In this document: piece by piece, positions 59,350-64,000 of the stretch
Layout: every line of letters begins with the position of its first letter
How positions within the stretch are numbered: position 1 is the stretch's first letter
NCBI GenBank assembly: GCA_963556695.1
Contig: CAUWAG010000004.1
Span: 992,001 to 1,056,000 of the forward strand
Length of the DNA: 64,000 nt
Origin: Anthostomella pinea
Lineage: Eukaryota > Ascomycota > Sordariomycetes > Xylariales > Xylariaceae
Direction: 5' to 3'
Position numbers and translations under genes: made by a program
The notes under the pieces: model-generated
Database searches by the model: none
The model's input: only the letters and a program-made list of their open reading frames with translations
What the model was told of the DNA's origin: nothing

Positions 59350-60882
59350 CGTAAAGACTTGCTGCTTGGAGGTGGTGGAGTATTGACGTGGTGCGCAGCT
59401 GCTGCAGATGGCTTCTTTTGAGTGGTCAGACGGGTTGTGATGGTGAGAAGTAAGCGTGGGAAGTAAGCGTGGTGCTTGCAGAAGAAGAGCTGCAGAAACA
59501 AAGGAAAGGGAAGCTGTGGTATATGTATGAATTCCTACTGTTGCTGACTCGGAGGCTTTAACTTCATCTGCATTCACCAAGATGCGGTGAGCCACTGGTT
59601 ACTGGTGACTGGGAACCCGTTTCGCCGAGGTCCCCCATGGTGATGTGGCTTTCTCTCCTTTCATATGTTTCTTTTATGCGTCGACGATGTCTTATGCACC
59701 CGGTTTTGTGGTGTATTCGGATGAAAGGTAAGACATCATTATGGCAAGGTGATCCAGACTTTGTTCATTACAGACACGGAGATACTCCCCTACCCTTCTG
59801 CGGTCAGGTTATTGTGTAGGTCCCTTTCTTTGCCCGGTAAGTCACACGGTCCCTGTCCATTCACCTACGAGGCAAAGCCCTTACAGAGTTGGCGATATGT
59901 CGCTATCGATGCACACTTTACTCTCTTTTCCTTCTCTGAATAATTCTCTTTTTCCGCGCAGTTCACCCAGACTTTAGCGACCTTTCGGGAACCGAAGTAT
60001 CAAACAGCTTGGAGGTCGAACGTAGTGCCTACTTTGAGATATCCAGAAGCCCCTATACCTCAGTTTCTTCACCAATACTTGGCCGTCGAAGGTCATATCC
60101 AGCCCGCTTGGCGTATATACAAGACATCTAAGAGGAACTATTTATACGTATATCCCGAGAGACGAGTACGATGAAGAAGGAGCTACTGCTCAGGATGAGC
60201 ATTTCCAACATTGTAGCTCAGCGATGGAAGGCACCTCGGCCTTTACTATGCTCGCCGTGGGCCATGAGTAGCGTTGTATCACAAGTATTTCAGGTTGTGC
60301 AGTCCATGGTTCGACCTCGAGCAGCGCCTGTTGCAACCAAATTGCTGATAGAAGTTCAATATATTGCAAGATGTCCAGTAAAGCTGTGATAGTTCCGTAG
60401 ATACAGAGTGCAAAGCCTTCAAACCCTCACACTCACATTTCCCATAAAGCATTCAGATCGCTTGGTCATAGCCCGTGCCGCCATTGCAGTGCCCCTCTGT
60501 ATGCAGATTGAGCTTCCAAAGCACCACCTGAGTTCATCAGACCGTTATCGCCTCAGTCCCCTAGGTTGCTGAGCAGCCAGGCATTCGCTTTTCTCTAGGC
60601 GTAAACGCTTGGATCACGTGTGTGATTGCAGTTCCAAACTTCCTTTTGGTATAGCTTTCCCCAGTCCCGCCCGGAGCAACCCTTTCTGCTCGACGTTCAG
60701 AGCAACATACGAGCTACTGTGCAATCCGGCTGTTACCCTCCCACCCGCGACCGCGTCCACTTCCAGGTACGCCAGAACTCACGTGCCTATAGGAACACTG
60801 TTTATTATCTCTGTTGAAGCATTGGATACTGACAATCTTTGCATCGACAGACTCTGCATCCTTGCCACTGTGCTGTACCATC
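59350..60882. other. Intergenic region between divergent genes
   Basis: About 1.5 kb that must hold the promoters of the repeat protein (-) and the coiled-coil gene (+). Short frames at 60171-60389 and 60609-60920 have no motif; the second overlaps the start of the next gene in another frame. Confidence 0.5.
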
Positions 60883-62129
60883 ATGGCTCATCGACTATAC
60901 CGTTTCGACGGCCAGGATGAAGACCCTCGATTGTGAGCACACCAACATATCTTTCTTCACCCTCTTGAACAACATGTACACCATGCATTAGTCTTGGGGC
61001 ATACTAACCAATGTGCACAGGGAGGTCCTGTACCGCAACCTCCGCATCATCGACAATGATATCATAGACAACTCCAAATCGCAGGACGCGCAGGAGACCC
61101 GCGCCGAGGAGACCAACGAGAAGATGCGCCAACTTGAGGTATCAGTAGACGAAAGCAACACCCTCGTCCACGCGAACACGGCGGCAGCCAAGGACCATGC
61201 GAACAATCTACGAGTTGTCGCGGGAATGGTCGAAGACGCGATGGCCAAGACCAGAGCCATCGAGGAAACGGTCAACAACAGTGCTGCCAGCATCGACGAG
61301 CTATCACTGCACGTCGAATCCATGGGCGGGGGAATGGCCCACGTCTCAGCTGAGGTCATGGCTCTCAAGGAAACGACTGCCGACAATGGCAAGATGATGA
61401 CCGAGCATGGCAAGATGCTGAGCGAGATCCTCTCCCACTTGCGCAGGTAGGTCTTCTCTCCTTCTACTGACACCGTTGGTTGCTCGATACTCAAGCTCCT
61501 ATTCCTCGGCTATACCAGCTTGATGCATCGCTTACTCTATGGGCTCGGTCTCGGTTGCTAATACGGTACGTACGCAGCAATGCCCAGGGTGGCAACTCAT
61601 CTACTCATATCCCGCCTACCACGGCCTCGAATGCCAAGAGCGCAGAGGAAGTGCGCAATGAGTTCAAGCAGAAGATGTTGCAAGCGGCTGGTGGCGAGAA
61701 TGGTAACTCTGCCAACTCTGCACCGGCGGTCGAGGCGAACACCAACAACCAGGGCAATTCTCATCTGCGTGCCATTGACGTGATCAATAAGCATGGAAAT
61801 TTCCTCCACGATGCTGCAAACACCTATTTCCGCGAGCAAGGCAGAGGAAGTATGAACATCCCGACGCATTTGCCAACTGACAGATTTATCTACTGGTTGC
61901 GCGAAGGTGAGTGAGTACCCAAGTCACCTAATAACCAACCCTTCCGCCTGACGCGCAAATAACGACTCAGTATTAACCTTTTGGCTGTCCAGACTACCTC
62001 TCGAAGGCCGACTATTCCAGAATCGCGGTACGCGAGCTGTACGCCATCATCTACACTCTGACTTTCCAGGAGAAGGAGAACCTCTTCCGTATGGCCTGGT
62101 ATGGACCAGCGGCGACATACTTCCAATGA
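60883..62129 (+). CDS. Coiled-coil protein of unknown function, four exons
   Basis: Exons 60883..60932, 61021..61446, 61578..61906 and 61993..62129, with introns of 88, 131 and 86 bp, join in frame to 313 residues. The first intron has a perfect ACTAAC branch box; all donors are GTGAGY or GTAGGT. Residues about 40-155 form a heptad-rich helix (MRQLEVSVDESNTLVHANTA, MVEDAMAKTRAIEETVNNSA, MLSEILSHLR), followed by a polar linker and a helical C-terminus ending LYAIIYTLTFQEKENLF and YGPAATYFQ. There is no signal peptide or membrane segment. I do not recognise the family. The regular splicing argues strongly for a real gene. Confidence 0.82.
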
Positions 62130-63115
62130 GACTGCTGCCAAGGCTGACTATCCGACCTCTCGAGATGGTCGCCATCGGACTCTTCTGACAAGCTGAGCTT
62201 GCCTGTATTGCTGGAGGAATCATATCTTGTGCCTGTCTAGTGGTTCGTGTCTCTTCGAGAGACGACGTCTAGGGAGGACGCTGCCATCGTACATGGAGGG
62301 CCACTCAGTGGTGCTCCTGAAGTACTGTTGCAGTGGTACAACCGTCTGCTACTAAGCATGCACTCACCCGTAGGATAGACACGGATAGCCATAGATTCTC
62401 ACCACGAGGGAATATAGGGAATCCACGAAATGACCAGAAGTACCAACGAAGCATGAACGTGACATTTAAACCCCCTCAATATGTACTCCTTTCCCACTTA
62501 CCACTCCGCCCCGAGTCCGTCAAGGACGCAGTCATTCTGGCCTCATCGGAGAGCAAGCCCTCTCGGTCCCTAACCCCATGGTCGAAACCTCATTCCCCAT
62601 GCTTGACCATGTGTTATTTCCAGCAGCACCCTCTTGTACACAATTGGGGTTCTTTGACCATGTATTCTCACGCCCACCGTGTTGCTGGAGGTGCTGTATC
62701 ATATAAGCGTCTGGGGAGAAGACGCTACCATCGCATACAGAGGCGGCTCCATGGTGGTTGTTAAGTACTGCTGCGAAACGAGTATCATGGTTACTCTAAG
62801 CATCACAGCGCAAGGGCGTAAGTCGACATAGTAAACATAATCCAGTTGTTATCATCAATTGCCACTCCGCCTTGCCTCGCATCAATGATATGGGCGGGCA
62901 AGAGGAGATTGGGAGGACAGTGACGAATTTGCTAGTAATCAAACTTTCAGACAGCCGAGGATTACACTGGCAAGACAGATTGACAGAGCATAAACTTCAT
63001 TGATTCGTTTAGTGGCCTGTCAGAGAAAGTGCCTTTCCTATGAACTCCCCATGCCGGAAGACAACCGTAAATGCGGATTGAGGTGGTATCCTTTTTCCAT
63101 ACCCAGCAAAGTCAT
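62130..63115. other. Intergenic region with a diverged direct repeat
   Basis: No supported gene. About 95 bp at 62266-62360 recur in diverged form at 62708-62808 (shared GACGCT-CCATCG, AAGTACTG-TGC and CTAAGCAT). The right end is the 3' flank of RPL5. Confidence 0.5.
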
Positions 63116-63980
63116 CTATTCGTCACGGAGCTCAGCAATCTTAGCCTTGACTCTCTCCTCCTTCTCCGCCTTGGTGGACTTGGGTTTCATGTGCTTCTTG
63201 GTAATGGCCTTCCATTCTTCCTTGCTCTTCTTGGGGCCCTCGCCGTCGGCCTTCTTGAAGGGGTCCTCGCGGATGGCAGCGTGTGCCTCGGTGTACATCT
63301 CCTCAAGACCATCAGCCTCGATATCGTCATCGAGGTACTTCTGGAACTGGGACTTGTATCGCTCCTCATCGTCGTCGGCCAGAGTCTCCATGTACTCAGC
63401 AACATGACCAGCGTAGATGTACTTCTTCAGGGTCTCGGCGTCCAGCTCCTTGGACTCCATGTCGTAACCGGGGAATCGGTTCTCGGAGTGAGGGATCAAG
63501 ATGCCACCATCGGAAGCACCCTTCATGGCGCCGAAGACACGGGCACCAGTAGAGGTACGGGCCAGACCGACGTCGAGAAAGCACTTGAAGGGTCGGCGCT
63601 CCTCGCCGTCCTCCTCAGCGGCTTCGGTCAGAGTGTACTCTCCATCGGGCTCCTCGACACCGGTGAAGGTCTCGTCGAGGCCGAGCTTCTTGAGGGCACG
63701 GCGGGCGATCAGCAGACCAGTGGAGTAGGCAGCGGCCCAGTTGGTCAGACCATGCTCGATACCGTAGGCGCGGAGCTCGTGGGCGTAGGCGGCGCAGAAG
63801 ACCTTGTCGCCAGAGATCTCGGAGGTGACGATCTGCATGATGATGTCGCGGTTGGTGAAGCGAACCACCAGGCGGTACTTGGGCGCATTGTACTTGTTCT
63901 TGGCCTGGGTGATCAGTCGCTTGCGGGCGTAGTAGTCGGTCTTTCCGGATCTTCTGCGCTTGTACTTGGTCTGGTAGCGA
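63116..63980 (-). CDS. rpl5: 60S ribosomal protein L5 (uL18), 5' exon outside window
   Basis: Binds 5S rRNA and forms part of the large ribosomal subunit. The last exon, 63980..63116, gives 288 residues from [20 protein letters not shown] to AKIAELRDE. Family landmarks are [74 protein letters not shown] and ENRFPGYD. At 63981 the minus strand shows CTGACTTCCCGGCGCAG, a branch box and 3' splice site, exactly where homology begins, so the first residues are on an exon beyond the window. It is intact. Confidence 0.97.
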
Positions 63981-64000
63981 CTGCGCCGGGAAGTCAGCAA

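Noticed and set aside
1..64000. CRISPR array, bacterial operons or ribosome binding sites
   Set aside because: No regular repeat-spacer array exists, and spliced genes show that the DNA is eukaryotic.

Overview
The window reads as nuclear DNA of a filamentous ascomycete (Pezizomycotina, probably Sordariomycetes). Genes carry short introns (40-131 bp) with GT..AG ends and CTAAC/CTGAC branch-point boxes, and the encoded proteins match fungal families: homoserine kinase, a CTR copper transporter, a DUF6536 membrane protein and ribosomal protein L5. Exon joins below were worked out by eye from frame, splice signals and family resemblance.

Layout. 1-7 kb: a partial secreted FAD-linked oxidase (-), homoserine kinase (-), then a divergently transcribed fungal protein whose C-terminus looks like a HicA-type domain (+). 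9.2-10.9 kb: a CTR-type copper transporter (+), complete by splicing but with a repeat-expanded cytosolic loop and one in-frame TAG. 11.7-18.9 kb: a nested transposon cluster. A decayed Ty3/gypsy polyprotein (-) abuts the integrase end of a second retroelement (+), which is itself split by a 5'-truncated LINE (Tad-like). 19.2-23.4 kb: a large SNF2-family ATPase (-). 23.4-28.2 kb: gene-poor, with one weak small secreted protein candidate.

28.2-35.3 kb: a conserved fungal gene that stops just before a near full-length LINE (two ORFs overlapping by 7 bp), followed by a short two-exon ORF (-) whose stop codon lies in the LINE tail. 36.7-38.1 kb: a polytopic membrane protein (-) with a 15-nt microexon. 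40.8-43.3 kb: a Fot1/pogo-type DNA transposon with 53-bp inverted repeats, a TA duplication and a dead transposase. 43-47 kb: no convincing gene. 47.3-49.5 kb: a DUF6536 protein (+). 52.1-55.9 kb: a 1202-residue leucine-rich-repeat protein (-). 58.8-62.1 kb: a Tyr/Pro/Gln-rich repeat protein (-) and a four-exon coiled-coil protein (+). 63.1-64 kb: RPL5 (-), running off the end.

The genes do not form one pathway. Conserved housekeeping genes sit at the two ends; the middle 11-45 kb is a transposon-rich, gene-poor block. Several elements show aspartate-to-asparagine and tryptophan- or glutamine-to-stop changes, as expected from C:G to T:A mutation (RIP-like). The most interesting points are the copper transporter with its single nonsense codon, the HicA-like domain in a eukaryotic protein, and the nested insertion whose interrupted frame can still be read across.
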